From Candidatus Kryptoniota bacterium (GTDB lineage: Bacteria > Bacteroidota > Ignavibacteria > Kryptoniales > JAKASW01): a stretch of DNA of 64,000 bases. Of the stretch, positions 45,023 through 54,801 are shown in pieces. The position numbers and the translations under genes are program-made. Positions within the stretch are counted from its first letter, which is position 1; each line of letters opens with the position of its first letter. Location of the stretch: positions 123,879 through 187,878 of the forward strand of contig JAHECO010000006.1 of NCBI GenBank assembly GCA_024641705.1, in the 5' to 3' direction. The notes beneath the pieces were generated by a model. It was given only the letters and a program-made list of their open reading frames with translations, did not search any database and was not told the origin of the DNA.

Positions 45023-45778
45023 ATGGCCGGATCCATTATCTCCGTGAAGCACCTGGTGAAAATTTACAAGATGGGCGATTTCGAGGTTCACGCCCTGCGC
45101 GGGATAAACCTCGACATAGAAGCCCGCGAATTCGTCGCCATAATGGGGGCAAGCGGCTCCGGTAAGTCTACGTTCATGAATATCGTCGGATGTCTTGACA
45201 CCCAGACGAGCGGCGAGTACCTGCTTGACGGCGTCGACGTAGGCAAGATGGACAAGGACGAACTTGCCCGGCTTAGAAACCTGAGGCTCGGCTTCGTCTT
45301 TCAGGCGTTCAACCTCCTCCCGAGAACCACGGCGCTTGAGAATGTTGAATTACCGCTTCTTTATTCCAACAAGCTTTCATCCGCGCAGCGCAGAGAAAAG
45401 GCGATGGAAGCGCTCGATGCCGTCGGACTCGGCGACCGATCGGAACACTACTCGAGCCAGCTCTCCGGCGGACAGCAGCAGCGTGTCGCAATAGCGCGTT
45501 CCCTCGTCAACGATCCCGTCGTTATCCTGGCCGATGAGCCGACGGGAAACCTCGACACCAGGACAAGCGTGGAAGTAATGGAGATATTTCAGAAGCTCAA
45601 CGCGCGGGGAATAACAGTCGTACTTGTCACGCATGAAACCGGTATCGCCCAGTTCGCCGAGAGAAACGTGGTCTTCACGGATGGAAAGATCAACAGAGTA
45701 ATCACTGTCGCAGACAGGAAGATCGCCTCTGAGGAGCTTCCCAAGATACCTGTACTTTTGGACGAGATGGAGTCATGA
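45023..45778 (+). CDS. macB: ABC transporter ATPase, MacB/LolD type
   Basis: This 251-residue ATPase has Walker A ([13 protein letters not shown]), the Q-loop ([11 protein letters not shown]), signature [14 protein letters not shown], Walker B ([13 protein letters not shown]) and the H-loop LVTHETG. It powers the permease gene that overlaps its stop by four bases. In E. coli MacB the ATPase and permease are one chain; here they are split, as in many other phyla. Substrates of such pumps include peptides, lipoproteins and macrolides; this one cannot be assigned. Confidence 0.93.
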   Translation: MAGSIISVKHLVKIYKMGDFEVHALRGINLDIEAREFVAIMGASGSGKSTFMNIVGCLDTQTSGEYLLDGVDVGKMDKDELARLRNLRLGFVFQAFNLLPRTTALENVELPLLYSNKLSSAQRREKAMEALDAVGLGDRSEHYSSQLSGGQQQRVAIARSLVNDPVVILADEPTGNLDTRTSVEVMEIFQKLNARGITVVLVTHETGIAQFAERNVVFTDGKINRVITVADRKIASEELPKIPVLLDEMES

Positions 45779-46995
45779 ATACAGTAAACATCGTGAAGAT
45801 ATCGTACCGTTCTCTCGGAAGGAACAAACTTCGTTCGTTCCTGACGATGTTGGGCATCATCATTGGGGTGGCGGCAGTGATAGCAATGCTCGCCATCGGC
45901 GAGGGGGCCAGCAACGCGGTAAAAGAACAGATCGCCGGGCTTGGGACAAATATGCTTATCGTGTTCCCCTTCGCTTCGACTCAGGGCGGCGTTCACTATC
46001 AAGCCGGAACGACTTCGCGTCTCAAGGAGGGCGACGTGACGGCAATACGGGAACAATGTCCGGCGGTGGAGTACGTCACTCCCATTACGCGTGTAGTCAC
46101 ACAGATCATAGCGGGGTCTGAGAACTGGCGCACGAACGTTTTCGGAGCTTACCCAAATTACGAGAAGATAAGAAACTGGCCTGTCTCCAGCGGAAGTTAT
46201 TTCACGGAGCAGGACGAGAGAGACGCGGCGAAAGTTTGTCTTATCGGACAGACGGTCGCCCAGAACCTGTTCGGCGCAGGAAGCGTCCCGATCGGAGAGA
46301 CGATTCAGATACGAAACCTCCCATTTAAGATCATCGGAGTCCTTTCGCCGAAGGGGCAGAACGCGAACGGTGACGATCAGGACGACATAGTTATCGCACC
46401 GTTTTCTACGGTCCAGAGGAAGCTCGAGGGAAGCATTTACGCCGGAGCGATCTTCGCATCTGCAATCTCGTCGGCCGCTGTGCCGGTCGCCGGGCAGGAG
46501 ATCACACAGCTCCTGCGAGACAGGCACAAACTCCGCCCGTGGGATCCGAACGATTTCACCGTGAGGACGCAGACCGAGATAGCGAGCACGGCTGACGCCA
46601 CGACAAAGACGATGACACTTCTTCTGGCGAGCATCGCGGGGATATCACTGATAGTCGGCGGCATCGGGATAATGAACATCATGCTCGTTTCCGTGACCGA
46701 ACGTACGCGTGAGATCGGCATCAGGATGGCGGTAGGCGCGCGCGGCGGTGATGTCCTCACACAGTTTCTCATCGAGGCATTGACGCTGAGCTTCGCCGGC
46801 GGATTGATTGGAATCGTCATCGGCGTGCTGACGTCTGAGTTTGTTTCGAATCTCCAGAAGTGGCCGATCATCATTTCACCCGAGTCAATCGGCCTCGCCT
46901 TCACGTTCGCCGCGATTATCGGTATCTTCTTCGGCTGGTATCCGGCGAGGAAAGCGGCCAACCTCAACCCGATAGACGCACTCAGATACGAATAG
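45775..46995 (+). CDS. MacB-type ABC transporter permease
   Basis: The 406-residue permease has one N-terminal transmembrane helix (FLTMLGIIIGVAAVIAML), a large periplasmic MacB_PCD domain (about 50-270) and three C-terminal helices of the FtsX domain (SLIVGGIGIMNIMLVSV, LSFAGGLIGIVIGVL, AFTFAAIIGIFFGW). ERTREIGIRMAVGAR is the family signature, and NPIDALRYE ends the chain. The start overlaps the ATPase stop (ATGA). It transmits ATP-driven motion to the adaptor and channel. Confidence 0.92.
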   Translation: MNTVNIVKISYRSLGRNKLRSFLTMLGIIIGVAAVIAMLAIGEGASNAVKEQIAGLGTNMLIVFPFASTQGGVHYQAGTTSRLKEGDVTAIREQCPAVEYVTPITRVVTQIIAGSENWRTNVFGAYPNYEKIRNWPVSSGSYFTEQDERDAAKVCLIGQTVAQNLFGAGSVPIGETIQIRNLPFKIIGVLSPKGQNANGDDQDDIVIAPFSTVQRKLEGSIYAGAIFASAISSAAVPVAGQEITQLLRDRHKLRPWDPNDFTVRTQTEIASTADATTKTMTLLLASIAGISLIVGGIGIMNIMLVSVTERTREIGIRMAVGARGGDVLTQFLIEALTLSFAGGLIGIVIGVLTSEFVSNLQKWPIIISPESIGLAFTFAAIIGIFFGWYPARKAANLNPIDALRYE

Positions 46996-47121
46996 AGACC
47001 GGCAGGCGGCGGCAGGGGAGAAGCTTCAACTCTCCTTGAGCCGGCCGCGGCATCGCCCGCGAGTTACGGGTGTGCCATTTAGCACATCATTTGAACCTCC
47101 CGCCTTCTGATATTTCGTGTA

Positions 47122-48120
47122 ATGCCGATGAGAGAGTTGCTCCGTCAGACGAAGACTACATACATCCATATTCCGCTGGGGGTAATTGCGCTTGTATTGA
47201 ACCTGATCGCCGTCAGTCCGGGAAGCGCATGCTGGCAGGGAAGTACCGGTCCGCAATACTTTCCGGATACAAGCGCCAAAGGGTTGGCTTCAGTTCGTGC
47301 AAACCAGGACAGCTCATCTCAGACTTCCGTTAACGAGCGCAGCCTGAAGTGGGACGATATGTTTGCGAACTTACCGGGGGATTGGGTGCGATACTCGGAA
47401 GAGACGTTTCGTGCGGAGAATGTCCCCGCTATTTTCGGGATGGCGGCACTCACGGCAGCCCTGATCGCCACCGACTACGAGACATGGCAGGTCGAGAAGA
47501 AGTGGTACGACGAGTCCAGGGTATTCCACGACGTCAGCGACGCTTTCGTTTTTACCGGCGACGGCAAATTCCAGTTCGGTATCGTCGGAATATTTGTCGG
47601 TTACGGATTTGCTTTCGGTGATGCCCGGGCCCTTCGCACGGCGAGTCAGACCACCGAAGCGATCCTGGCCTGCGGAGCCGTCGTCCAGCTTTTGAAACAT
47701 GTCACCGGCAGGGAAAGTCCTTACGTTTCAACCGAAAGAACGGGGGCATGGAGGTTTTTCCCGAATCAGCTCGATTACATTAAACATGTTCCCAACTACG
47801 ATGCATTTCCATCAGGTCACATCGCGACGGCGATGGCAACGCTGATAGTCGTCAGCGAGAATTATCCGGAAGTAAGGTGGCTCAAACCCGCGGGATTCGT
47901 CACGCTTGGAGTGATCTCTTCCAGCCTCGTGGCGACGGGAATCCACTGGTGGAGCGACATACCTCTCGGCCTGGCGCTGGGATATTCGTTCGGGGAACTG
48001 GCTTCACACCCGATCGTTGTTGGAACGAGGGGGGATCGCGGAAGGGATGGGATGAAAGTGTCGATCGTCCCGCTGCTCCTGCCTGAAGGTGCGGGCGTTA
48101 CCCTTGCTCTAACTTTCTAG
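47122..48120 (+). CDS. PAP2-family membrane phosphatase
   Basis: A 332-residue protein with an N-terminal hydrophobic signal-like helix and four or more further hydrophobic stretches. The acid-phosphatase motifs are present: KHVTGRESP (motif 1), FPSGHIATAMA (motif 2 with catalytic histidine) and GIHWWSDIPLGLALG (motif 3 with catalytic histidine and aspartate), although the arginine usually found five residues before that histidine is not visible. It probably dephosphorylates lipid phosphates such as undecaprenyl pyrophosphate or phosphatidate. No clear Shine-Dalgarno site precedes the ATG. Confidence 0.85.
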   Translation: MPMRELLRQTKTTYIHIPLGVIALVLNLIAVSPGSACWQGSTGPQYFPDTSAKGLASVRANQDSSSQTSVNERSLKWDDMFANLPGDWVRYSEETFRAENVPAIFGMAALTAALIATDYETWQVEKKWYDESRVFHDVSDAFVFTGDGKFQFGIVGIFVGYGFAFGDARALRTASQTTEAILACGAVVQLLKHVTGRESPYVSTERTGAWRFFPNQLDYIKHVPNYDAFPSGHIATAMATLIVVSENYPEVRWLKPAGFVTLGVISSSLVATGIHWWSDIPLGLALGYSFGELASHPIVVGTRGDRGRDGMKVSIVPLLLPEGAGVTLALTF

Positions 48121-48194
48121 GTCGACCCCGGAGAGGAGTGCGACACCATCGATGAAGAAGGTTGGCTCGCCGGTGGCCCTGCCGGCACAGACCA

Positions 48195-48815
48195 TCAGAT
48201 GAGGATGATGCCTTCCAATCTCAGAAGATACTCCTTCAGGCGGATGCCGCCGGCGTATCCCACAAGCTTGCTGTCGGAACCCACGACTCTGTGACACGGA
48301 ATAACGATTGGGACTGGGTTCCTGCCGACTGTCGCTCCGACAGCTCTGAACCCGCGCGTATGGAGGCGACGGGCTATTTGTTTGTATGTGACAACTGTCC
48401 CGTAAGGTACCTTAGTCAGCTCGGTCCAAACCCTCTGCTGAAAACCGGTTCCGATTAGATCGATGTCGAGATCAAACTTCGTTCGTTTGCCGATAAAGTA
48501 CTCATTCAATTGTCTGATCGCGTTCGAATTCCTTTTCCTGTCGTCGGCTATTCCGTCCGGCGCGAAATTTTCTTTGATCCAACTGAAGAAACTTGATTTT
48601 CCGTCTTTCGGAAGGGCTATTTTGCACAGTCCTCTCTCAGTGGAGGCAATGTAAATAACCCCGATGGGTGATTCGAATGACGCGCAATAGATTTTCGAAG
48701 TTGTTCCGAATGCTTCGTGGTCGAGCGTAACGGAGCCGCGGACAACATCGGTTCTCCCAAGCCTCCCCTTCGGCAGCAGCCACTGGGGAGAGACTCTTAC
48801 ACTTGCCTGCGACAC
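48195..48815 (-). CDS. ogt: Methylated-DNA-protein-cysteine methyltransferase
   Basis: The protein directly removes O6-alkyl groups from guanine by transferring them to its own cysteine. The 206-residue chain has the C-terminal active motif VIPCHRVVGSDSKLVGYAGG with the acceptor cysteine, the helix-turn-helix region VPYGTVVTYKQIARRL, and an N-terminal ribonuclease-like domain. The GTG start at 48815 follows AGAGGG; a later start would cut into no recognised domain, so the first 30 residues are uncertain. A second alkylation-repair gene, tag, is at 15.8 kb. Confidence 0.9.
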   Translation of the reverse strand: MSQASVRVSPQWLLPKGRLGRTDVVRGSVTLDHEAFGTTSKIYCASFESPIGVIYIASTERGLCKIALPKDGKSSFFSWIKENFAPDGIADDRKRNSNAIRQLNEYFIGKRTKFDLDIDLIGTGFQQRVWTELTKVPYGTVVTYKQIARRLHTRGFRAVGATVGRNPVPIVIPCHRVVGSDSKLVGYAGGIRLKEYLLRLEGIILI

Positions 48816-48858
48816 TTGTGTGCCCTCTCATTTTTAATGAGAACCAGAAAGACCGTAG

Positions 48859-48898
48859 ATGCAAGAATGCCTTCCGAGGAAACGCGAGATTCTTGCAT
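48859..48898. terminator. Inverted repeat between ogt and the LysE-type gene
   Basis: ATGCAAGAAT (48859-48868) pairs perfectly with ATTCTTGCAT (48889-48898) around a 20-base loop. On plus it is followed by GAAAAAACC; it lies downstream of the minus-strand LysE-type gene and may end its transcript. Confidence 0.4.
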
Positions 48899-48921
48899 GA
48901 AAAAACCTTGAAAGCGGAGCG

Positions 48922-49566
48922 TCAGATTATGCCGCTTCGTACGAAATGTTCCAGCAACTCGTACCCAATATAGCCACTGAAGCCTAACAAAATGAAACCC
49001 GAAATCTTGGAAAGTAGCGTGAGGGTCTCGGCTTTGAAAGAATCGCGCTTCCAGAATATCGCCTTCAGGAGCGAATAATACCACAGGGCCGTCCCTGATC
49101 CGACGCCGACTGCAAAAAGGGCGCCGTCCGCGATGCCGTTTATCAGTGTTCCCGTAGATTGGATAATTCCGCTTAGGGTAATCCAGAATGCGACAAGCGT
49201 CGGATTTGAGATGTACATGAACACCCCGACCAGAAAGGCACTGTGGAATCTACCGTTCTGGGGAACATAGTTCTCGTAACGGAAGGTCTCGACTCTTGTG
49301 GTGATATCCCTGATCCCGAGGTAGAGCAGAAGGAGAAAACCGATTACCTGGAAGATTATGTTGACTTCTATCTTGTGGACGATGGCCGAAAGACCGAGCA
49401 TAGTCGCGGCGCAATAGAAAAAATCCATCGCCGAAGCGCCCAGTCCGACAGCAAATGCGTTGCGGAAACCCTGCTTGAAACCCTTTGATATTACGGTGAC
49501 ATTAATTGGCCCGATCGGAATCGAGATTATGATGCCGATTAACAGACCGATTAAAAGAGCAACCAT
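48922..49566 (-). CDS. LysE/RhtB-family amino-acid exporter
   Basis: This 214-residue membrane protein has six hydrophobic segments. The N-terminal GLLIGIIISIPIGPINVTV with the GPxN motif and GLGASAMDFFYCAATM are typical of LysE translocators. Such proteins export amino acids or their analogues. No regulator gene is next to it. It is divergent from the folding-factor gene at 49871. Substrate unknown. Confidence 0.85.
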   Translation of the reverse strand: MVALLIGLLIGIIISIPIGPINVTVISKGFKQGFRNAFAVGLGASAMDFFYCAATMLGLSAIVHKIEVNIIFQVIGFLLLLYLGIRDITTRVETFRYENYVPQNGRFHSAFLVGVFMYISNPTLVAFWITLSGIIQSTGTLINGIADGALFAVGVGSGTALWYYSLLKAIFWKRDSFKAETLTLLSKISGFILLGFSGYIGYELLEHFVRSGII

Positions 49567-49870
49567 GACATGACTATTCTTGTTAGTTGATCAAAATGCA
49601 GAACCTTCCGACACAAATCCCCGGACAAAACGCAGAGTCAAAATAAAGAACTCAAAAATAAATTGCAATTTTGGCCTGACAGCAATTTCCGGTCGGCTTC
49701 TGGTCGGGAGGGGAGCCCCCGGCGAAAAGTAGCCGAGCCGCACGCAGGGGGAAGGAAAGACGGTGCTTCGTTGCTCGCGGAACCCGCGTAAGCGTCTGAC
49801 TTACCTTGATTTTCAGACGGTGGTTGTTTAAGATTTGATTTGCGTGTCATCACAAATGGAGGTTTCCTGA
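49567..49870. other. Divergent intergenic region, nothing recognised
   Basis: This 304-base spacer separates the minus-strand LysE-type gene from the plus-strand parvulin gene. It is GC-rich in the middle (49690-49760) and holds only a clear Shine-Dalgarno site, GGAGG at about 49859, for the downstream gene. I see no gene, riboswitch or strong promoter match. Confidence 0.4.
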
Positions 49871-51859
49871 ATGTCGATCAAACAGCTTTCATATCTTTTT
49901 TCTCTGAGCGTCATCGTAGCCGGATGCGCCGCGAACATGAACGTGAACGACAAAGTGATAGCCGTTGTTGGCAACCGGCAGATCACTTACGGCGAATTCC
50001 AGCGACAATACGCGCAGAATGCGTTGCCGACGAATGATACATCGAATACAATCGCGAAGAAGGAGAAATTTCTCGACCTCCTTGTCAATTATGACCTGAA
50101 GCTTCTCGATGCCCGAAAGGCGAATCTGCGCAATGATCCCGCAATAAGCTCCGAAATGAAGAGCTACGAGGGCCAGTTGGCGGTTGCCTACATCCTTGAA
50201 CACGAAATCACCGAATCGATGGTGCAAAAGATCTACGATAGGAGGAAGGATGAGGTAAGGGCACAGCAGGTGTTCATCCAGATAAGACCTGACTCCACCT
50301 ACCCGCATGGCGATACTCTCAAGGCATATGACGAAGCTTTGAATGTAATTAAGGACCTTAAGGCGGGTGCTCCCGTCGACTCACTTGCCCACATTTACAA
50401 GGGCGGAGACACGTACTACATTACCGCCGGTAACTATCTGCAGTACGTCGGAGGCGAGGAATTCGAAAACATGCTCTACTCCCTCAAACCGGGCGAGGTC
50501 GGATCGGTCCCAATTCGGACTGCGTACGGCTACCTTGTCCTGAAACTGACGGACAGAAGGCCCCGCTACGAAAGCATCCGCGCCAGTCACATACTCATCC
50601 GTACGGTCGGCAACACACCGGCGGATACACTTAAGGCATACGAAAAGGCAATGGCGGTACTCGATTCTGCCAAAGCCGGTGTCGATTTCGCTAAGCTGGC
50701 GATGGACAATTCAGCCGACACCGTTTCAGCCAAGAGGGGAGGCGACCTCGGATACTTCTCGCGCGGAATGATGGTGCGCCCGTTCGACGAGGCGGCGTTC
50801 AATCTGAAGGTCGGGGAGTTGGCAGGACCGGTCAGAACCCAATTCGGTTACCATATCATTAAGGTTACCGACATCAAGCAGGTACCGCCATTCGACCAGG
50901 AGAAGAATCGGCTGAGGTCGACCTATCTCAACGGCGGGTACAAACTGGATCTGGAGAAATTTGAGGATCAACTGAAGAGCAGGTACACGTACAAAGTAAA
51001 CGACAAACTCGCTGACGCGATCTGCGCGAAGTTCGACCCTTCAAAGCCGTTCTCCGAAACCGATTTCGATTCGTTGCTGAGCGGAACGGAGATGAATGCA
51101 ACGCTGTTCACTTTCGACAACGATTCTGCAACGGTCGATACCGTTATCTCGGAACTGAAATCGAGCGAGACACTCAGCCGGCTGCCGGCAACGTCCGAGA
51201 ACTTCGTAAAGGCGGTCAATGAAGCCGGAAACGAAATGGTTCTGACCCACTACGCGTTGGCTAAAGCACCAACTTACCCGGAATTTGATTCGCTTATAAA
51301 AAAATATGAAGACGGCATCCTCATTTACCAGATCGAGCAGAACAGGGTGTGGAGCAGAATAGTTGCCACTGACAGCGTTCTGAAGCCGTATTTCCAGAAA
51401 GACCCGGCTAAGTTCATGTGGCCAAGAAGAGTGGACCTGAGCATGATCAAGGTCGGCTCGATGGCTCTCGCGGACAGTCTTCACGGCTTGCTGGTCAGGG
51501 GAGCTGACTTCGACACTCTCGCTTCCCGGTTCTGCACGGGCAAGGACCTCAGGGAAAAAGCCGGCCACTGGGGACTATTTGCGGACTCGACAAACTCGTT
51601 GGTGATCGTGGCGTTCGGGATGAAGGTGGGCGAATTCAGCGGACCCGTCCGCTTCAACGGAGAGTTCTCCATAATAAAGGTGAACGGCTTCGTGCCTCCT
51701 CAGCCGAAGACCTTCGAGGAAGCGCGCGCTGAAGTCTCGTCGGACTATCAGGAATATGAATCGAAGAAACTGCAGAATGAATGGCTGGAGGGTCTAAGGA
51801 AGGAATTCGGCGTGAAGATCGATGAGAAGACGTTCCATGAGCTTGTGGCGAAAGAATAA
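49871..51859 (+). CDS. Multi-domain parvulin-type peptidyl-prolyl isomerase, lipoprotein
   Basis: A 662-residue lipoprotein (SLSVIVAGCAANMNV, lipobox VAGC). A SurA-like N-terminal chaperone region (about 25-125) is followed by one canonical parvulin domain (RASHILIRTVGN ... GGDLGYFSRGMMVRPFDEAAF, about 235-335) and two degenerate copies, before it (about 130-230) and near the C-terminus (about 515-610). It probably folds outer-membrane or secreted proteins in the periplasm, attached to a membrane. GGAGG precedes the ATG. It is the first of three related genes; its end overlaps the next one. Confidence 0.85.
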   Translation: MSIKQLSYLFSLSVIVAGCAANMNVNDKVIAVVGNRQITYGEFQRQYAQNALPTNDTSNTIAKKEKFLDLLVNYDLKLLDARKANLRNDPAISSEMKSYEGQLAVAYILEHEITESMVQKIYDRRKDEVRAQQVFIQIRPDSTYPHGDTLKAYDEALNVIKDLKAGAPVDSLAHIYKGGDTYYITAGNYLQYVGGEEFENMLYSLKPGEVGSVPIRTAYGYLVLKLTDRRPRYESIRASHILIRTVGNTPADTLKAYEKAMAVLDSAKAGVDFAKLAMDNSADTVSAKRGGDLGYFSRGMMVRPFDEAAFNLKVGELAGPVRTQFGYHIIKVTDIKQVPPFDQEKNRLRSTYLNGGYKLDLEKFEDQLKSRYTYKVNDKLADAICAKFDPSKPFSETDFDSLLSGTEMNATLFTFDNDSATVDTVISELKSSETLSRLPATSENFVKAVNEAGNEMVLTHYALAKAPTYPEFDSLIKKYEDGILIYQIEQNRVWSRIVATDSVLKPYFQKDPAKFMWPRRVDLSMIKVGSMALADSLHGLLVRGADFDTLASRFCTGKDLREKAGHWGLFADSTNSLVIVAFGMKVGEFSGPVRFNGEFSIIKVNGFVPPQPKTFEEARAEVSSDYQEYESKKLQNEWLEGLRKEFGVKIDEKTFHELVAKE

Positions 51860-52685
51860 TCTTCTGCGGAGCGGCCTTCCTCTCCTGATGGTGTTCATCT
51901 TTATCGGTTGTGCGAGGGAGGAGAAGAAGGGAAGGTTCCTCGCCTCCGTGAAGGGAAACGACCTGTACATGAGCACCGTAGCTGCACACGTCGACACTAC
52001 CTCGGCGTATGCGGTCCGGAACTATGTTTCCCATTGGGTGGACGAGCGGCTTCTCTTCGACGAGGCACACAAGATGGGACTCGATGATTCGCGCGAGTTC
52101 GACCAGCGGGTCGGCGAGTTCTCGACTCAACTGGCGATAACGATGCTCCTCAACAAGAGGGTTTATGATGTGCCTCTGGATTTGCCGCCCGCGGAGATCT
52201 CGGAATTCTACGAAACCCACCGTAACGAGTTCCTGGCGACCGAAGACATTGCGTACGTGAACTACGCGGCTTTCGACAAGCGCAGCCTCGCAGTCTCGTT
52301 CCGCAACGCGCTCGTCTCGGGAACGCAGTGGGCTGCCGTGTTCAGCGACATACCCACCTACTCGATAATGGACGTCAGGGACTCGGTATACCTGGTTGCC
52401 TCTAACAGCAACAGTGCGATCTGGAACGTCATCCAATCTCTCGAGCCCGGGAGAGTCTCCTTTCCCATACAGGTGGACAGCCTGAGCTACATAGTCCAGG
52501 TAATGGCGAAGATCAAGCCCGGCGAGCCGCTGCCGCTCGGTTATGCTTCTCCGAGGATCAGACAACGGCTTACTATAGAAAGGCGGCAGAAGATGTACCG
52601 TCAGCTGATGGATTCCCTCCGGGCGCTGGGAAATTTCGAGATCGATCCGAGCGTTGCCATAAGAGATACAAGCAGTCAGGAGTAA
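51837..52685 (+). CDS. SurA-like lipoprotein with degenerate isomerase domain
   Basis: A protein of about 282 residues with a lipobox in LLMVFIFIGCAREE. The middle part (AYAVRNYVSHWVDERLLFDE, FDQRVGEFSTQLAITMLLNK) resembles the SurA/PrsA chaperone core. A C-terminal parvulin-like region lacks the usual GGDLG segment, so isomerase activity is doubtful. It overlaps the preceding gene by 23 bases and is followed by surA five bases later. The ATG at 51837 is preferred for the shorter lipoprotein signal; 51822 is possible. Confidence 0.75.
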   Translation: MSLWRKNNLLRSGLPLLMVFIFIGCAREEKKGRFLASVKGNDLYMSTVAAHVDTTSAYAVRNYVSHWVDERLLFDEAHKMGLDDSREFDQRVGEFSTQLAITMLLNKRVYDVPLDLPPAEISEFYETHRNEFLATEDIAYVNYAAFDKRSLAVSFRNALVSGTQWAAVFSDIPTYSIMDVRDSVYLVASNSNSAIWNVIQSLEPGRVSFPIQVDSLSYIVQVMAKIKPGEPLPLGYASPRIRQRLTIERRQKMYRQLMDSLRALGNFEIDPSVAIRDTSSQE

Positions 52686-52690
52686 TTAGA

Positions 52691-53968
52691 TTGAGAAGAG
52701 TAAGAGAAGTATTTGTCGTGCTGGTCTTGTTTGCCGGGACCGCCTACAGCCAGGCCAAGCCTGTCCTCGACAAGATAGCCGCGGTAGTCGGGAACGAAAT
52801 CATCCTGAAATCCGAACTGGACTACCAGGTCCAGCTGGTGGCTTACCAGAACAAGCTTAATCCCGACGACCCCGCACTGCGGAAGAGGATACTCGACGCG
52901 ATGGTGGACGACAAACTGATACTGGCTCAGGCGATCCTCGACAGCGTCACCGTGACCGACGATGAGGTAAACAGGCAGCTCGACAACCGGATTCAGAACC
53001 TGATCAAACAGGTAGGGAGTCAGGAGAAAGTCGAACAGATGTACGGAATGTCGATCAGCAAGATCCGGAGCGAATTCAGGGACGACATGCGTAAGCAGCT
53101 CATAATCGAAAAGGAGAAGCAGGATAAGTTCGGTGATTTGAAGGTCTCTCCGCTCGAGGTCCGGCAATTTTACGAGGAATACAAAGACAGCCTGCAGCAG
53201 GTACCGGAGGAGGTGACGATCAGTCACATCTTCATGATACCGAAGCCGAGCGGCAAGGCGAGAGAAGAGGCCTATGCGAAGGCAGAGGCGCTGCTTGATT
53301 CCCTTAAACATGGTGCGGATTTCGCCGAGCTCGCGAAGAAGTACTCCCAGGATCCCGGAAGCGCAGCCGACGGCGGCGACCTCGGTTGGGCCAAACGCGG
53401 ACAGTTTGTCCCTGAGTTTGAACACGCAGTCTATGCGCTAAAGCCCGGCGAAATCTCCGGGATAGTGGAGACGCAGTTCGGCTTCCACATAATCCAGCTC
53501 ATCGAGCGCCGCGGCGACCTCGTGCACGCCCGTCATATCCTGATTACCATTCCGCATCTGACTTCCGACGACGATTCCGTCATCGCCGTACTCGATACGC
53601 TGCGCGAGCACGCAATGCATGGGGCGAGCTTCGCCGTGCTCGCACGTGAGTACTCCGAAGACAAGGACACTCGCGATCTGGGCGGGGACCTCGGTACCGT
53701 GTCGATCGACCAGTTGGAGCCTTCATTCCTGAAAACGGTCAACGATCTCAAGGTCGGCGAAATCAGCAAGCCGGTCAAAGTGAATGTCGGCAACTCGTAC
53801 GGCTACCACATAGTTTACCTCCGCGACCGGATCCCGGCCCACAAAGTGAGCCTGAACGAAAACTACTCCCGTCTTGAGAAGATGGCACTTAACATGAAGC
53901 AGAACAACGCTTACGCGAAATGGATCGACCAGCTCAAGAAGCAGGTCTATTGGAAGACAATGAGTTGA
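52691..53968 (+). CDS. surA: Periplasmic chaperone SurA
   Basis: SurA carries unfolded outer-membrane proteins across the periplasm to the BAM complex. The 425-residue protein has a signal peptide (VREVFVVLVLFAGTAYS), the SurA N-terminal domain (VLDKIAAVVGNEIILKSELD), and two parvulin domains (ISHIFMIPKP ... GGDLGWAKRGQFVPEFE, then ARHILITIPH ... GGDLGTVSIDQLEPSF). TTG is the start, with AGGAG nine bases upstream. It is the last of three folding-factor genes in a row. Confidence 0.9.
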   Translation: MRRVREVFVVLVLFAGTAYSQAKPVLDKIAAVVGNEIILKSELDYQVQLVAYQNKLNPDDPALRKRILDAMVDDKLILAQAILDSVTVTDDEVNRQLDNRIQNLIKQVGSQEKVEQMYGMSISKIRSEFRDDMRKQLIIEKEKQDKFGDLKVSPLEVRQFYEEYKDSLQQVPEEVTISHIFMIPKPSGKAREEAYAKAEALLDSLKHGADFAELAKKYSQDPGSAADGGDLGWAKRGQFVPEFEHAVYALKPGEISGIVETQFGFHIIQLIERRGDLVHARHILITIPHLTSDDDSVIAVLDTLREHAMHGASFAVLAREYSEDKDTRDLGGDLGTVSIDQLEPSFLKTVNDLKVGEISKPVKVNVGNSYGYHIVYLRDRIPAHKVSLNENYSRLEKMALNMKQNNAYAKWIDQLKKQVYWKTMS

Positions 53969-54052
53969 AAACGGAGGGGTCATAACCTTTTCCCGAAGAA
54001 TTTTCCGGGCGCTCCCATCCAACCCTTCAGCATCGGTCTCGCGGAGACAGAT

Positions 54053-54750
54053 TTGATTTCCATCAGGTTCACAGAGTACGACATAGCAACGGGCTTCATG
54101 TCATTATGAGCCCCGACAAAAACTCGCCGGTTGTCGCAGTGGATGTCTGGTATCACGTGGGAAGCAAGAACGAGGAACCGTCCCGGACCGGCTTTGCCCA
54201 TCTTTTTGAACACATGATGTTTCAGGGCTCGGCACACGTGCGCAAGGCGGAACACATGAGGTATATCGAGCAGGCAGGAGGAACGTTTAACGGTTCAACT
54301 ACCTGGGATCGGACCAATTACTTTGAGACAGTTCCATCGAACCATCTCGAGCTGGCATTGTGGCTGGAGTCGGACCGAATGACGAGCCTCGACATAAGCC
54401 GGGAGAACCTGAACGACCAGCGGGAGGTCGTGAAGGAAGAAAGACGTTTTCGAGTCGACAATCGGCCGTACGGTACATCCTGGGAGGGAATCTTCTCACT
54501 CGCCTTCCGGACTCACCCTTATCATTGGCCCGTCGCAGATTGGATCAGGCAACTATCGAGAGCGATAGGAAGGGCTGAGAGCCTCGCACATTTTCACACC
54601 TTCTTCGACAACGCCGGGGACGTAAATACTTATATGGAACGGTTCCTTTCCGTCACGCCCGCTCAAATTCGGGAGGTCGCGGAAAAGTATCTCGATAGGG
54701 ATGACTCCGTGGTAGTTTATTATCTTGCTAAGGATGACAAACAACAATAG
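54053..54750 (+). pseudogene. Broken M16-family zinc peptidase gene
   Basis: The frame from a TTG at 54053 reads ISIRFTEYDIA and then stops soon after. A second frame one base off resumes with NGLHVIMSPDKNSPVVAVDV, HLFEHMMFQG (HXXEH intact) and LESDRMTSLD. The shift is at 54086-54088. Later HPYHWPVADWIRQ runs straight into LSRAIGRAESLAHFHTFF, which in the intact neighbour lies almost 200 residues further on, so an in-frame internal deletion also occurred (junction near 54550). No signal peptide or ribosome-supported start exists. It is a decayed duplicate of the gene at 54802. Confidence 0.75.
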
Positions 54751-54801
54751 ACATCTATTTATCAGAGCTTTGTTTTCTACGACCGGCCGGAGGCTGCCGT
54801 C

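Noticed and set aside
45023..46995. LolCDE lipoprotein-release system instead of a MacAB-type exporter
   Set aside because: The operon contains TolC and MacA-type adaptor genes, and a single permease carries the MacB periplasmic domain.
48109..48297. A 62-residue minus-strand ORF ending next to the PAP2 gene
   Set aside because: It overlaps the end of ogt in a different frame and has no ribosome-binding site; probably chance.
49690..49780. A riboswitch in the GC-rich spacer before the parvulin gene
   Set aside because: No conserved riboswitch core could be matched and no coherent long-range pairing was found by eye.
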